Shown: positions 32,441 to 41,048, counted from the first letter of the stretch. The stretch: 64,000 bases of DNA from UBA6055 sp965214085 (GCA_965214085.1 OZ243937.1:3844001-3908000); one strand, 5' to 3'. Numbers and translations are program-made. Notes: generated by a model not told the origin, from the letters alone.

Positions 32441-34342
32441 CTAGCCGTCAGACTTTGGCTGGATGAAGGGCATGTGGTACTTGAACAAAGACCACCACCA
32501 CCAAGGTCCTTCATAGAAGTTGTCGGAGGTCGGCAAGCCATCCCAATAGGTCGTGACGACCGGCACGAATTTCGATGTGCCGAACATCGGCAGCCAGGGC
32601 CGCTCAACGACGAATTGCTTTTCGAATTCCGTCAGCAGCGGGATGGTGTCGGGATGATCGCTCGGCAGCGGCGCAATCTGGTCCAGGATGCCGCTGAGCG
32701 CTTCGCTGTCGTAGCGCATGGCGTTGCCGCCCGCGGGCTGGCCGATGGGCACGATGTGGCGATTGTGCCAGAAGGCATCCAGCAGGTCCCAGCTATCGGG
32801 CAAGGCGCCGCAGCCGGGCCAGTAGGAACCGGCGTCGAAGGTGCCGTTATTGTAATCGGCCCAGAAGGAGCCGCCGTCCATCTGCTGCACGGTCGCGTCA
32901 ATGCCAAAGGCGCGCCAGTTATCGGCGACGGCGAAAGCCAGGCGTTGCGACTGCACCTCAAAGTTGGAGGGCGAATTGATGGTGATTTGCCAGGGGCTGC
33001 CATCGGGCATGTGCCAGGCGCCATTATCCAGGGTGAAGCCCTCGGCTTCCAGCATCGCGGTGGCTTTTTCCGGGTCGTGCTTCCACCAGCCGACGCCGAA
33101 GAGATCCACCAGCGCCTCTTCGCTGTCGGGCAAGCCTTCAATCCCTTGATCAGCCAGGATCGCTGCCATGTCCACCGCATAATTCGGGTCGAAGGGCTGG
33201 TAGCCGTCTTCAAAGGCGAATTCCGTCATCCAATCGCGCATAGGCTTATGGAAGGCGTCTTGAATGGCTTGCACCGGCGGCGTGGCCAGCGGCGATACGC
33301 GCAGGATGCCGGCGAAAGTCGCCAAGCCCACGCTCTTGATATCGGTGGCCAGCGCCATCGCCCAGCGGACATTCTGATTGTCCCAGGGTTCCCGCGTGTT
33401 GGAGAAGACGATGCCGCGCTCGCAGGGGTCATCGAAGTTGGCATAGGGGAAGTTGGCATGCCAGGCGCGGGCGTTCGGGTTGGCGTCGCGCAGGATGTCC
33501 CAAGCTTCCGGCGAGATGTCGGTGAAGATATCAAGCTGGTTTTGGATGCCGGCGATGATACGGCGCTCTTCAGTGCCATAGAAGCGGAAGAGCACATATT
33601 CCGGCCCCGGCTCGCCATAGATTTGCCCAACATCGGTATGCTGCCAGTCGTCGCGCTTGGTATAGAGGAACCAGTTGCCATTGGGGTCGACATCGGTCAT
33701 GGTGTAGGGTCCACTGCCGACCGGCGGGTAATTCTGGAATGTCGCCGGATCTTCGTTCTCCCAAATATGCTTGGGCACCATGCGGAAGTTATCGCCCCAG
33801 ATATGCACGCCGAGGGTATAAGCCAGGCGCGGCTCCGAGCGCTTCAAGTTGAGAATGATGGTGAGGTCGTCAACGATTTCGTAATTGTCGATGACCTGCG
33901 CCAAAAAGCCGCTGTAGGGGAACTCTGGCGTGTTCAACACCATATCGATATTAAAAGCCATGTCGGCTGTGGTGATAGGCTCGCCATCGCTCCAACGCAG
34001 GTCCTCGCGCAGCGCGACGCGGAAGCTGGTGTAATCGTCATTGAGCGCCTCGGGCATCTCGGCAGCCAAAGCCGGGAATTGTTCGCCCGTGGCCGTATTA
34101 ATCTCCCACAAGGTCGAGTAAATCAACTGGTGCAAGCCCGCGCTCATGTGCGTGCCGGCTTGGTAGGGGTTGGTCTGCGTCGGGTTATTGATGCGGCCGC
34201 CAAGCTGGTCGACAATCAGGGTCGAGGCGCGGGGCGTGCCAACTTCGGTCTGCTCTTGCGCGGAGACGAGGGCGGTGGCGGAAAGGACGATGAGCGCAAT
34301 AAACAGGGTTAAGATGATGAATCGGGTAGACTTAAGAAACAT
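32441..34342 (-). CDS. Opp/Dpp-type ABC transporter substrate-binding protein (SBP family 5)
   Basis: The 633-residue extracellular binding protein starts at the ATG with AGGAG 11 bases before it. The signal peptide is 'MFLKSTRFIILTLFIALIVL' with cleavage after 'ALVSA'. Family 5 features are 'LREDLRWSDGEPITTADMAFN', 'YPPVGSGPYTMTDVDPNG' and 'TPPVQAIQDAF'. At over 600 residues it is longer than peptide-binding DppA and closer to binding proteins for oligosaccharides (inference). It is the first gene of a six-gene operon ending in GH172, so a furanose-containing oligosaccharide is the favoured cargo. Confidence 0.9.
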   Translation of the reverse strand: MFLKSTRFIILTLFIALIVLSATALVSAQEQTEVGTPRASTLIVDQLGGRINNPTQTNPYQAGTHMSAGLHQLIYSTLWEINTATGEQFPALAAEMPEALNDDYTSFRVALREDLRWSDGEPITTADMAFNIDMVLNTPEFPYSGFLAQVIDNYEIVDDLTIILNLKRSEPRLAYTLGVHIWGDNFRMVPKHIWENEDPATFQNYPPVGSGPYTMTDVDPNGNWFLYTKRDDWQHTDVGQIYGEPGPEYVLFRFYGTEERRIIAGIQNQLDIFTDISPEAWDILRDANPNARAWHANFPYANFDDPCERGIVFSNTREPWDNQNVRWAMALATDIKSVGLATFAGILRVSPLATPPVQAIQDAFHKPMRDWMTEFAFEDGYQPFDPNYAVDMAAILADQGIEGLPDSEEALVDLFGVGWWKHDPEKATAMLEAEGFTLDNGAWHMPDGSPWQITINSPSNFEVQSQRLAFAVADNWRAFGIDATVQQMDGGSFWADYNNGTFDAGSYWPGCGALPDSWDLLDAFWHNRHIVPIGQPAGGNAMRYDSEALSGILDQIAPLPSDHPDTIPLLTEFEKQFVVERPWLPMFGTSKFVPVVTTYWDGLPTSDNFYEGPWWWWSLFKYHMPFIQPKSDG

Positions 34343-34514
34343 GTTAACTCTCCTAGATCTTGTTTGAGGGCTTACGAGTTTATTGCGTCCTGATATTTCC
34401 CTTTCTACACTTATCACGCAGCAAAATGTGACGCTGACGATGCTTGCCAATTCTATCGCAAGATAGCGCATTTCGGGGAATGGCGCAAAAATTGCCCGTA
34501 AACGCATAAGACGC

Positions 34515-34540
34515 GGGCGAGCCAAGGCTCGCCCCTACAT
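34515..34540 (-). repeat. palindromic GGGCGAGCC repeat
   Basis: GGGCGAGCCAAGGCTCGCCC is a perfect inverted repeat followed by CTACAT. Other copies: 34771-34796 (opposite orientation), 41221-41245 and 59272-59298. Confidence 0.85.
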
Positions 34541-34603
34541 GGTTTTCTGCTGTGTCCTAGGTCCTGAAAATATTTTGCTGCGATTGTCCGGCGTTGTTGG
34601 CCA

Positions 34604-34691
34604 GTGCAATCGCATCAAAATTGGCATCCGCTGCGACGAGCAAAATTAATCTGAAATTTAACCACAGAGACACACAGAGCACAGAGAAAAG
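34604..34691 (+). repeat. long CACAGAG-type repeat, near-twin of 11912-12000
   Basis: The order is GTGCAATCGCATCAAAATT, GGCATCCGCTGCGACGAGCA, AAATTTAACC, then CACAGAG units and GAGAAAAG. It matches the reverse complement of 11912-12000 along its whole length. Confidence 0.85.
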
Positions 34692-34770
34692 TCTATCATT
34701 TTTAGGTATTGTGAAATTGCACTTCAATTTTGAACCCATTACTATGAAACCTGCCGAAGCCTGTCAAAAT

Positions 34771-34860
34771 ATGTAGGGGCGAGCCTTGGCTCGCCCGTAC
34801 GCACGCAGCATTTGTTTCATATTTATTGTGAGCAAAGCCGTGACTTGCGAGCGACTGTGG
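34771..34860 (+). repeat. ATGTAGGGGCGAGCC palindrome plus extended conserved block
   Basis: After ATGTA the palindrome GGGCGAGCCTTGGCTCGCCC is followed by about 65 bases (TACGC, GCATT, TTTC, TATTT, TGTGAGC, CGTGACTTGC, AGCGACTGTGG) that recur in the same order at 59272-59362. Confidence 0.85.
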
Positions 34861-35000
34861 TGAAAAAATGTGCAGTGTCCGCTAAGAGAAACATATCTAC
34901 AGAATTAGACACGCCCGACATAATGGGAGTCGTGAATCATTGATATTCGAATGCAAATTGGTGAGCATCGCCGCTGCCCGGCGCATGACAGGCGCGATCT

Positions 35001-35795
35001 CTAGTCGCCAAGCCCCAGCCGCCAGCCATGCGTGTAGACGCGCATGCCGCCTTGACGCACATAGCCGATGACGCAGATATTCCAGGCTCGCGCCAGCTCC
35101 AGCGTGATGCTGGTCGGCGCAGTGCGGCTGGCGACGACCGGTACGCCCATGCGCCGCGCCTTGCCTAACATCTCCGAACTGATGCGCCCGCTGGTCAACA
35201 AGATGCGGTCACGCGTCGCGATGCCATCCAGCAGCGCTTGACCGGCGACTTTGTCCACGGCATTGTGTCGGCCCACATCTTCGGCGCTGACGAGCAGACC
35301 GCTTTCATCCCCCAGCACAGCCGTGTGCACGCCGCGCACGGCCTTGTAAAGCCGCGCCGCGCCTTGCAGCTGCCGCATCAATTTGCTGATGACGGCGGGC
35401 GTGGTATGAAAGCCGGATTCCAGCGCCGGGTAGCTCGCCGACAGCACTTGCCCGGTGACGCCGCCGCCGCAGCCCGTGGTCAGGATCATGCGCCGCGGCA
35501 ACTGAACTTCGTCGCGCGTCAAGATGACATCGGCCACGCTCTGAGTCTGATTTAACTGCAAGAGGCCGATCTCGGCGGCGGAGTCGATCAGCCCTTCGTT
35601 GTAGAGGAAACCGACCGTCAGCGCCTCCAATTGCAGCGGACTGCACATCATGGTGGCCAGCGATTCGCCGTTGATATAAATCGACAGCAGGCTCTCGTCA
35701 ATGACGCCGCCTTCGACTTGCCGTACAGCTTCGCCTTCGACCAACTGATAGGCGATGGGCAGGGCGCCAGCCAGCTCTATCGCTTTATGCGCCAT
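35001..35795 (-). CDS. fdhD: formate dehydrogenase accessory sulfurtransferase FdhD
   Basis: The 264-residue product starts at the ATG that overlaps the FeS-subunit stop by 11 bases; an upstream in-frame ATG would extend deep into that gene. FdhD passes sulfur from a cysteine desulfurase to the Mo-bis-MGD cofactor of formate dehydrogenase. 'DESLLSIYINGESLATMMCS', 'LEALTVGFLYNEGLI', the active-site region 'ILTTGCGGG' (Cys109, a single Cys where E. coli has two) and 'DVGRHNAVDKVAG' with 'LTSGRISSEMLGKA' are family blocks. It is the last gene of the operon. A decayed copy of its 3' end is at 27200-27326. Confidence 0.93.
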   Translation of the reverse strand: MAHKAIELAGALPIAYQLVEGEAVRQVEGGVIDESLLSIYINGESLATMMCSPLQLEALTVGFLYNEGLIDSAAEIGLLQLNQTQSVADVILTRDEVQLPRRMILTTGCGGGVTGQVLSASYPALESGFHTTPAVISKLMRQLQGAARLYKAVRGVHTAVLGDESGLLVSAEDVGRHNAVDKVAGQALLDGIATRDRILLTSGRISSEMLGKARRMGVPVVASRTAPTSITLELARAWNICVIGYVRQGGMRVYTHGWRLGLGD

Positions 35796-36489
35796 CTTTC
35801 CGCTTCCGTGGGCGGCGGGTGCTGCGGCGCATTTCATCGGCGTCCCAGCCCTGCTCCATACCCCATTCCAGCTTGGGCTTGAGCGCGCCCGTCGGGCAAA
35901 CGCCGACGCACTGCCCGCAGAAGACGCAGGGCGACTCGGTCAGAGAAATGTCGAAAGCCGTGGCCACCGAGGTCTCGTGCCCGCGGTTCTTCAGCGTCAG
36001 CGCGAAGGTAAATTGCGCGTCTTCGGCACAGACTTGCACGCAGCGCCAGCAAAGCACGCATTGCTCGTAGTCGCGCACGAAAAAGGGATTGTCGTCTATC
36101 ACTTCGGCTTCGCGCAGCTGGGCATCAGGGAAGCGCGCATCGTCGGCGTCGGTGTCCGCCATCATCTGCTGGATCTCGGGCGCCTGCTCCAGATTAACCG
36201 AGGCGTTGAGCATTTCCAGGATGGTGCGGCGGCTGCGCAGCACGCGTTGGTTGCGCGTTTCGACTTGGGTATCGGCCTGGCATTCGGCCACGCAAGCCGG
36301 CTGCAAGACGCGCCCGCCGTCGACGTCCACCACGCAGATGCGGCAGAGGCCATTGGGCGAGGTGGCTTCGTGATAGCAGATGACCGGAATGTCGACGCCG
36401 GCTTGCTGGGCTGCGTCCAGCAACGTCGCGCCCGTTGGTACGCTGACTCGCTTGCCATCTAGAGTGAGGTTGATGAGGTCATCCGTCAT
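35785..36489 (-). CDS. formate dehydrogenase electron-transfer subunit, NuoG-N-terminal-like
   Basis: The 234-residue protein is laid out like the N-terminal third of NuoG or FdsA. A 2Fe-2S ferredoxin domain has Cys38, 49, 52 and 66. A His/Cys 4Fe-4S region follows. Two 4Fe-4S motifs follow, with Cys144, 147, 150 and 154 ('CVLCWRCVQVC') and Cys188, 191, 194 and 198 ('CVFCGQCVGVC'). The tail is basic. It should carry electrons between the Mo subunit FdhA, which lacks this domain, and the diaphorase. It overlaps the DUF262 gene upstream and fdhD downstream by 11 bases each. Confidence 0.9.
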   Translation of the reverse strand: MTDDLINLTLDGKRVSVPTGATLLDAAQQAGVDIPVICYHEATSPNGLCRICVVDVDGGRVLQPACVAECQADTQVETRNQRVLRSRRTILEMLNASVNLEQAPEIQQMMADTDADDARFPDAQLREAEVIDDNPFFVRDYEQCVLCWRCVQVCAEDAQFTFALTLKNRGHETSVATAFDISLTESPCVFCGQCVGVCPTGALKPKLEWGMEQGWDADEMRRSTRRPRKRKDGA

Positions 36490-37888
36490 AGCTTGCGCCT
36501 TTGGCTAGATTATGCTTTGAACATAGGACTTGGCCATTTTCAATAGTCGTCGGACCACCCTTTGAGAATGGGATGATGTGGTCTGCATGAAAGTCGTTCC
36601 ACGGCACAATGCAATCGTTTTCCGATTTGCCGCAATCCTTGCACATCTTACAAATTCCGCCGTCCCTGAGATAAATGGCAGTGCGTTGGGCTTCGCTGAA
36701 TGCTTGTTGTTTGTCCTTCTCAACAAAACACACTTTCTTTTCCTCAAGCGCAAACTTGAAAAACTCGTGGCGAAAGATATGGTCTCTCAACGCAATATCG
36801 GCCTTACTCTGCTGATTATGCTCTACAAAAGTGCGAGCAAATTCATCCCTTGTTCCAGTCTGGTTGATACGTTCAAAAAACGCATAGGTGAACTCGCGAA
36901 AGCAAATGCGCTGCTCATCGTCGTAAACGTAGGTGTGCAAGAGATGGCGCAGGAGCAGATAGCAGGAATCGACAAAGTACTTCCATCGAAATATCAGGAC
37001 ACCGACCCATTTCTTATCTAGCTGGGGATCGTCGCGATATACATTTCTGAATTGATTCAACACGCTCTTGAGGGCTTTGGCTTCCTTCAACTTTTCGTAT
37101 GACATGTTGCCGACGCCAGCATCCTTGACCTGTGTATCGTCAATTAATCTGGCAATCACGCTGTCGCCCACTGCCGTGGGTCCGTCTGCGCGCTCAAATA
37201 GCAGGAAGCGTCCCAACATCGCCATATGTTGCATTCGCGTATTAGTTCGCGTGTATGTTTCTCGAAAATATATGTGCCTATCTGTGTTTGGGTCTTTTGT
37301 AGAGTAGTTCTCGTAATCAAAGTCGTACTCCTCAGCATACTTTACTAGGAAGTTGCGCACCGGACTAAATATGCGGGCGTGCGCAGTCTCAATGTTGTTT
37401 AGTGACTCGCCCTGCTGCAGTCGCCAAAAGATCTCAGATGCAATTTCAAGATGGCGATAACTATCTGGGTCTTCAATGTTTTTGATGATTTCGGCATTTA
37501 GATGCAAATCAAACCTAATGTAGACTTGAATGTCTGGATGAAGTTCGCGATACAGTCGACCAGGTAAGCGGCTGTCAACGTTGTATAGAGTATCTGGGAG
37601 CCTCAACTTATTCTCAAAGAATTCCTGCATAGTGCTAATGCGCTGCTGACCATCTATGACTTCATTGCGAGTATCATTCTTGGATAGTCGCACTTCGCGA
37701 AGAACAACACTTGGAATGTAGTATCGGCGAAACAGACTATCCAACAAATCTTCCTTCTTTTTTGTGTCCCACACTCTTTTGCGCTGATACGGAGGTCTGA
37801 CAATGTACAAATTATTGAATTCGTGAAAGCGGATAATTTGGATTTTGTCATTGACTATAATGTATTCCTGCTCTGGATTAAACGCCAT
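36479..37888 (-). CDS. DUF262-HNH endonuclease-like protein (GmrSD/SspE-type relative) inside the FDH operon
   Basis: Read from the ATG 6 bases after AAGGAG, the product has 469 residues. The N-terminal DUF262 domain shows 'VRPPYQRKRVW' (about 30-40) and 'EVIDGQQRISTM' (about 75-86), the ParB-like nucleotide-hydrolysis motif of DUF262. The middle is alpha-helical. The C-terminus is a zinc-type HNH domain: 'CKMCKDC' near 415, 'HADHIIPFSKGG' near 434, then an Asn and a 'LCSKHN' end. Such proteins cleave modified or foreign DNA in GmrSD- and SspE-like defence (family knowledge). Codon use is AT-richer than the flanking FDH genes, suggesting transfer, yet it packs exactly between NuoEF and the FeS subunit. 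Confidence 0.88.
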   Translation of the reverse strand: MAFNPEQEYIIVNDKIQIIRFHEFNNLYIVRPPYQRKRVWDTKKKEDLLDSLFRRYYIPSVVLREVRLSKNDTRNEVIDGQQRISTMQEFFENKLRLPDTLYNVDSRLPGRLYRELHPDIQVYIRFDLHLNAEIIKNIEDPDSYRHLEIASEIFWRLQQGESLNNIETAHARIFSPVRNFLVKYAEEYDFDYENYSTKDPNTDRHIYFRETYTRTNTRMQHMAMLGRFLLFERADGPTAVGDSVIARLIDDTQVKDAGVGNMSYEKLKEAKALKSVLNQFRNVYRDDPQLDKKWVGVLIFRWKYFVDSCYLLLRHLLHTYVYDDEQRICFREFTYAFFERINQTGTRDEFARTFVEHNQQSKADIALRDHIFRHEFFKFALEEKKVCFVEKDKQQAFSEAQRTAIYLRDGGICKMCKDCGKSENDCIVPWNDFHADHIIPFSKGGPTTIENGQVLCSKHNLAKGASYDG

Positions 37889-37891
37889 CAC

Positions 37892-39604
37892 TTACTCCTT
37901 CTCATTCACCACAAACAAGCCCGGAAACTTCTCAATCGCGCTCATGACGGCGATGCCAGCGGTATGCCCCAAGCCGCAGAGTGAAGCTTCGGTCATGGTC
38001 ATGCCCACGTCCAGCAGGCGCTCGCGGTCGCCGATATGCGGCGCATCCAGGCGTTCCAGAATCTCCACTTGCCGCTGCGTGCCCAGCTGGCAAGGGAAAC
38101 ACTTGCCGCAGCTTTCGTGCTGGAAAAAGCGCCCCAGCCGCTGCAGCATATCGCGCAGGTCGGCGGTCTGATTAAAGACCATGATCGCGCCTGAGCCGAA
38201 GGTGCTGCCGGCCGCGCGCAGATCCTCGAATGTCAGCTTGACATCGATTTCGTCGGGCAGCAAAAAAGTACCAGCCGCCCCGCCCATCAAGACCGTCTTT
38301 AACTCGCCGATGACGCCGCCGCAGACCCCAGCGAGAAAGTGCCGCAGCGTCATGCCCGGCGCGATTTCGTAGACGCCCGGCCGCCCGATGTGGCCGCTGA
38401 CCGAAACCAGCTTGGGGCCGGCGCTGCCCTCGGTGCCGATGCCGCGGAACCAGTCGGCGCCGCGGTTGACGATGAGCGGGCCGGCGCAGATGGTCTCGAC
38501 ATTGTTGGCTGCCGTCGGCAGGCCGAATAAGCCGAACGTGGTCGGATAAGGCGGTTTCATACGCGGGAAACCGCGCTTGCCTTCAATCGCCTCAAAGAGC
38601 GCCGTTTCCTCGCCGCAGATATAGGCGCCGGCTCCGCGTCGGATCTCGATATCGAGGCCAAAGTCGCTGCCCATGATGCCCTCCCCGAGCAAGCCCTGCG
38701 CTTCCGCCTGCTCTATGGCATGAGCCAGAATCGCTGTGGCTTTGGGGTATTCGCCGCGGATGAAGACATAGGCTTTGCCCGTGCCGACCGCGTAAGCCGC
38801 CAGCGCGATGCCCTCCAACAGCAGATGCGGGCGGTGCTCCATCAGCACGCGGTCTTTGAAGGTGCCCGGTTCGCTTTCGTCGGCGTTGCAGACGACGTAC
38901 TTCACCGCGCCTGGGGCCGCGCGCGTGAACTTCCACTTCAGCCCGGTGGGGAAGGCTGCGCCGCCGCGCCCGATCAGACCTGAAGCTTCGACTTCGGCGA
39001 TGACCTCGTCGGGCGTCATCTCGCTGAGCGCTTTGCGCAGCGCCGTATAATCGCCATATTGCGCCAGCGTCTGCGGCGCGTCTGCGAGCGAGGCATCCAG
39101 CATGACGGAATCGGCGGCGCCGGCGGGCCTGAAGTAGGCGTCTTCCCAGTCGCCCAGCAGCGCCTCGGGCTTTACATGCGGCAGCGACTTATCCGACAGA
39201 CCGCGTTCGCTGACCAGCGCAGCCGGCGCGTAATCACACAGGCCCAAACAAGGCGAATGCTCCACGGTGTATTCGCCGTCCGCGCTGGTTTCGCCCTCGT
39301 CTATGCCCAGGCGCGAGCAAACACCGCGCAGCACCTCATCAGCGCCCGCCAAAGCGCAAGACGGGTCCGTGCAAACGCGAATAATGCGCCGTCCGGTGGC
39401 TTCCTCGTGGAAGAGCGTATAAAAGCCGATGACGCCGAAAATGTCGGCTTCGGGCACGCGCAAGCTATAAGAGATTTGCCGCACATCCGCCGGGCTGATG
39501 CTGCCGCGCGCGCCCTGCACATCCCAAAGGGCTGGCAGCAGCGCCTCGCGCCCGCGCCCACGATAGGCCTCCAAGGTCGCATCCAGATCGAAATTCTTGC
39601 TCAT
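37892..39604 (-). CDS. NuoE-NuoF fusion, NADH-binding diaphorase subunit of formate dehydrogenase
   Basis: The 570-residue protein joins a NuoE-like thioredoxin-fold 2Fe-2S domain (Cys78, 83, 119, 123) to NuoF. NuoF features are the FMN/NADH motif 'GLIGRGGAAFPTGLKWKF' near 210, 'RRGAGAYICGEETALFEAIEG' and the 4Fe-4S motif 'ESCGKCFPCQLGTQRQ' near 490 with a fourth Cys in 'SLCGLGHTAG'. Fused E-F subunits occur in NAD-dependent formate dehydrogenases and bidirectional hydrogenases. With FdhA in the cluster, it should reduce NAD+ with formate electrons, or the reverse. Its stop is immediately followed by the GTG-ATG of the DUF262 gene. Confidence 0.93.
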   Translation of the reverse strand: MSKNFDLDATLEAYRGRGREALLPALWDVQGARGSISPADVRQISYSLRVPEADIFGVIGFYTLFHEEATGRRIIRVCTDPSCALAGADEVLRGVCSRLGIDEGETSADGEYTVEHSPCLGLCDYAPAALVSERGLSDKSLPHVKPEALLGDWEDAYFRPAGAADSVMLDASLADAPQTLAQYGDYTALRKALSEMTPDEVIAEVEASGLIGRGGAAFPTGLKWKFTRAAPGAVKYVVCNADESEPGTFKDRVLMEHRPHLLLEGIALAAYAVGTGKAYVFIRGEYPKATAILAHAIEQAEAQGLLGEGIMGSDFGLDIEIRRGAGAYICGEETALFEAIEGKRGFPRMKPPYPTTFGLFGLPTAANNVETICAGPLIVNRGADWFRGIGTEGSAGPKLVSVSGHIGRPGVYEIAPGMTLRHFLAGVCGGVIGELKTVLMGGAAGTFLLPDEIDVKLTFEDLRAAGSTFGSGAIMVFNQTADLRDMLQRLGRFFQHESCGKCFPCQLGTQRQVEILERLDAPHIGDRERLLDVGMTMTEASLCGLGHTAGIAVMSAIEKFPGLFVVNEKE

Positions 39605-39706
39605 AGCTTCATTGTAACAAAAAGATCGGCTGGCGCTCGTTTCCTGACACAGCCGGGCAGGCGCGCCCCTACGGATTTTGATAGGTTTGCAATTACGCTG
39701 GGCGCC

Positions 39707-40333
39707 TTAGGAGCTGCGTTCCGCCCGCAGCAACTGACGAGCTTGCTCCAACTCCGCCGGCGTGTTGAGATTGGCGAACGAAGCGCCAGTTGGATCAAAC
39801 TCAGCGTAATCGGCCTCATCCAGATAGCGCACGCGCATCTGATCGTAGAAGCGGATGATCTTCAGCCGATTCGCCTCAAGCTGCGCGCGGATGGGCGCGA
39901 TGCAGGTTTTTTGATAGATGGCGTGCAGCGCCTGCGGATAACCGTCGACGCGCGGCACGACGATGTCGGTAGCGGCGTCCAGTTGCGTGAGCATGAATCG
40001 CAGCAGGTCGTTGTTGACGAAGGGCATATCACAAGCCAGGACCAGCACAGCCGGGCTCGTCGCTTTTACGAGCGCCGTGTATATCCCGCCCAGCGAGCCT
40101 TTGCCCGGCTGGATATCGCGGTACATCGGCAAGCCCAGATACGCGAAGACGGCTGGCTTGTTGGTAATCAGGATGGTCTCGGCTTGGCCCAGGTCAGCGC
40201 TGCGCCGGATAACGCGTTCGATCAAGGCGCTGCCGCCCAACTCGACGAAGGCTTTGTCGCGGCCCATGCGCCGGCTCTGGCCACCGGCGATGATGGCGAG
40301 GGTGAAGGGGCCGGCGCGGGGCACAGGAGTCAC
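39707..40333 (-). CDS. mobA: molybdenum cofactor guanylyltransferase MobA
   Basis: The 208-residue nucleotidyltransferase adds GMP to Mo-molybdopterin to make the MGD form needed by formate dehydrogenases. 'LAIIAGGQSRRMGRDKAF' is the GTP-binding signature. 'PGKGSLGGIYTALV', 'LACDMPFVNNDLL' with the Mg-binding Asp, and the terminal 'FANLNTPAELEQA' follow. The start is a GTG that overlaps the HepT stop (GTGA), so mobA appears translationally coupled to a toxin gene. The gap to nuoEF (103 bases) contains a degraded GC palindrome fragment. Confidence 0.92.
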   Translation of the reverse strand: MTPVPRAGPFTLAIIAGGQSRRMGRDKAFVELGGSALIERVIRRSADLGQAETILITNKPAVFAYLGLPMYRDIQPGKGSLGGIYTALVKATSPAVLVLACDMPFVNNDLLRFMLTQLDAATDIVVPRVDGYPQALHAIYQKTCIAPIRAQLEANRLKIIRFYDQMRVRYLDEADYAEFDPTGASFANLNTPAELEQARQLLRAERSS

Positions 40334-40686
40334 GGCGGGTCCTCAGCGGACAAGATCGCTTCCAAATGGTAAATGAGTGGTGGTAGGTCGTCTTGGACGG
40401 TCTTCCAAAGGATATTGAGGTCAATTTTGAAGTAGGCATGCGCCAACCATTGACGCATGCCTGTAATCTGTTGCCATTCAATCTGACGGTTTTGGGCTTG
40501 GAATTCGTCCGTGATATTGCAGGCGGCTTCACAAACAATCTCGACCGCTCGAGCCAGAGCATATCGTAATTGCTCGTCTTCGTCTAAGTCCTGCCTTGAT
40601 TTTCTTTCGACAAACCGGCGCGCGACTCTAGCCTCATCATACATGTGTTGTAGACGAAGCCGGTCATTCTCCCTGATCTTGCGCAT
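40330..40686 (-). CDS. hepT: HepT-like HEPN ribonuclease toxin
   Basis: The 118-residue all-helical HEPN/DUF86 protein has the R-x4-H-x-Y motif intact as Arg78, His83 and Tyr85 ('MRQWLAHAYFK'). HepT toxins cleave RNA and are silenced when the MntA nucleotidyltransferase AMPylates the motif tyrosine (family knowledge). The ATG at 40686 overlaps the MntA gene by 23 bases, and its stop overlaps the mobA start. An ATG 15 bases upstream is possible but lengthens the overlap. With an intact motif, this is probably a functional toxin. Confidence 0.87.
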   Translation of the reverse strand: MRKIRENDRLRLQHMYDEARVARRFVERKSRQDLDEDEQLRYALARAVEIVCEAACNITDEFQAQNRQIEWQQITGMRQWLAHAYFKIDLNILWKTVQDDLPPLIYHLEAILSAEDPP

Positions 40687-40981
40687 AAAGGAGCTCCGCA
40701 CTATCCAGTACTGCTAGTCGGATATAGGGGCTCAAGGAATCTGGCGTCGCTAAGTCAACACGGCGCCCAAAGATCTCCGTGAAGTCCAACATATGCTGCG
40801 CCATCGTGAAGTACCCTACGGGCGCGTCTAGCATATACTCCACCAGCAAATCAATATCGCTCTCCGGCGTCAATTCGTTCCGCGCGGCAGAACCAAATAC
40901 CGATAGTCGCTGTATCGGCTGGCTGGCGCAATATTCACGGATTTTGTCTTCTGGAAGATCTACGAAAACATTCTTATTCAT
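40664..40981 (-). CDS. mntA: MntA-like minimal nucleotidyltransferase antitoxin
   Basis: The 105-residue minimal NTase has the G-S-x10-D-x-D signature complete as Gly30-Ser31, Asp42 and Asp44 ('FGSAARNELTPESDIDLL'). It is the AMP-transferring antitoxin partner of HepT, encoded first in the pair, the usual order. A repeat-rich gap of 501 bases separates it from the HepT-MntA fusion upstream. Confidence 0.87.
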   Translation of the reverse strand: MNKNVFVDLPEDKIREYCASQPIQRLSVFGSAARNELTPESDIDLLVEYMLDAPVGYFTMAQHMLDFTEIFGRRVDLATPDSLSPYIRLAVLDSAELLYAQDQGE

Positions 40982-41048
40982 AGCGTTTTCTCCTCCTTCT
41001 AGACTAATAGTAGCACGTTTTTGTCCGATATCAAAACGTGTCGGAAAA

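Larger units (their letters stand above)
34343..35000. other. 658-base gap: inverted GGGCGAGCC palindromes flanking a CACAGAG repeat
   Basis: Nothing here looks coding; ORFs at 34557-34776 lie inside repeat DNA. From left to right it holds the leader of the binding-protein gene, a palindromic element (34515-34540), a long CACAGAG copy (34604-34691), an inverted palindromic element continuing into a conserved 90-base block (34771-34860), then AT-rich DNA to the fdhD stop. Confidence 0.6.

Noticed and set aside
32474..34312. 612-codon forward ORF opposite the substrate-binding protein
   Set aside because: A GC-driven antisense shadow; the reverse frame has a signal peptide and family 5 motifs.
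39059..40372. 437-codon forward ORF crossing nuoEF and mobA
   Set aside because: It spans two confirmed reverse-strand genes and their gap, with no recognisable family.
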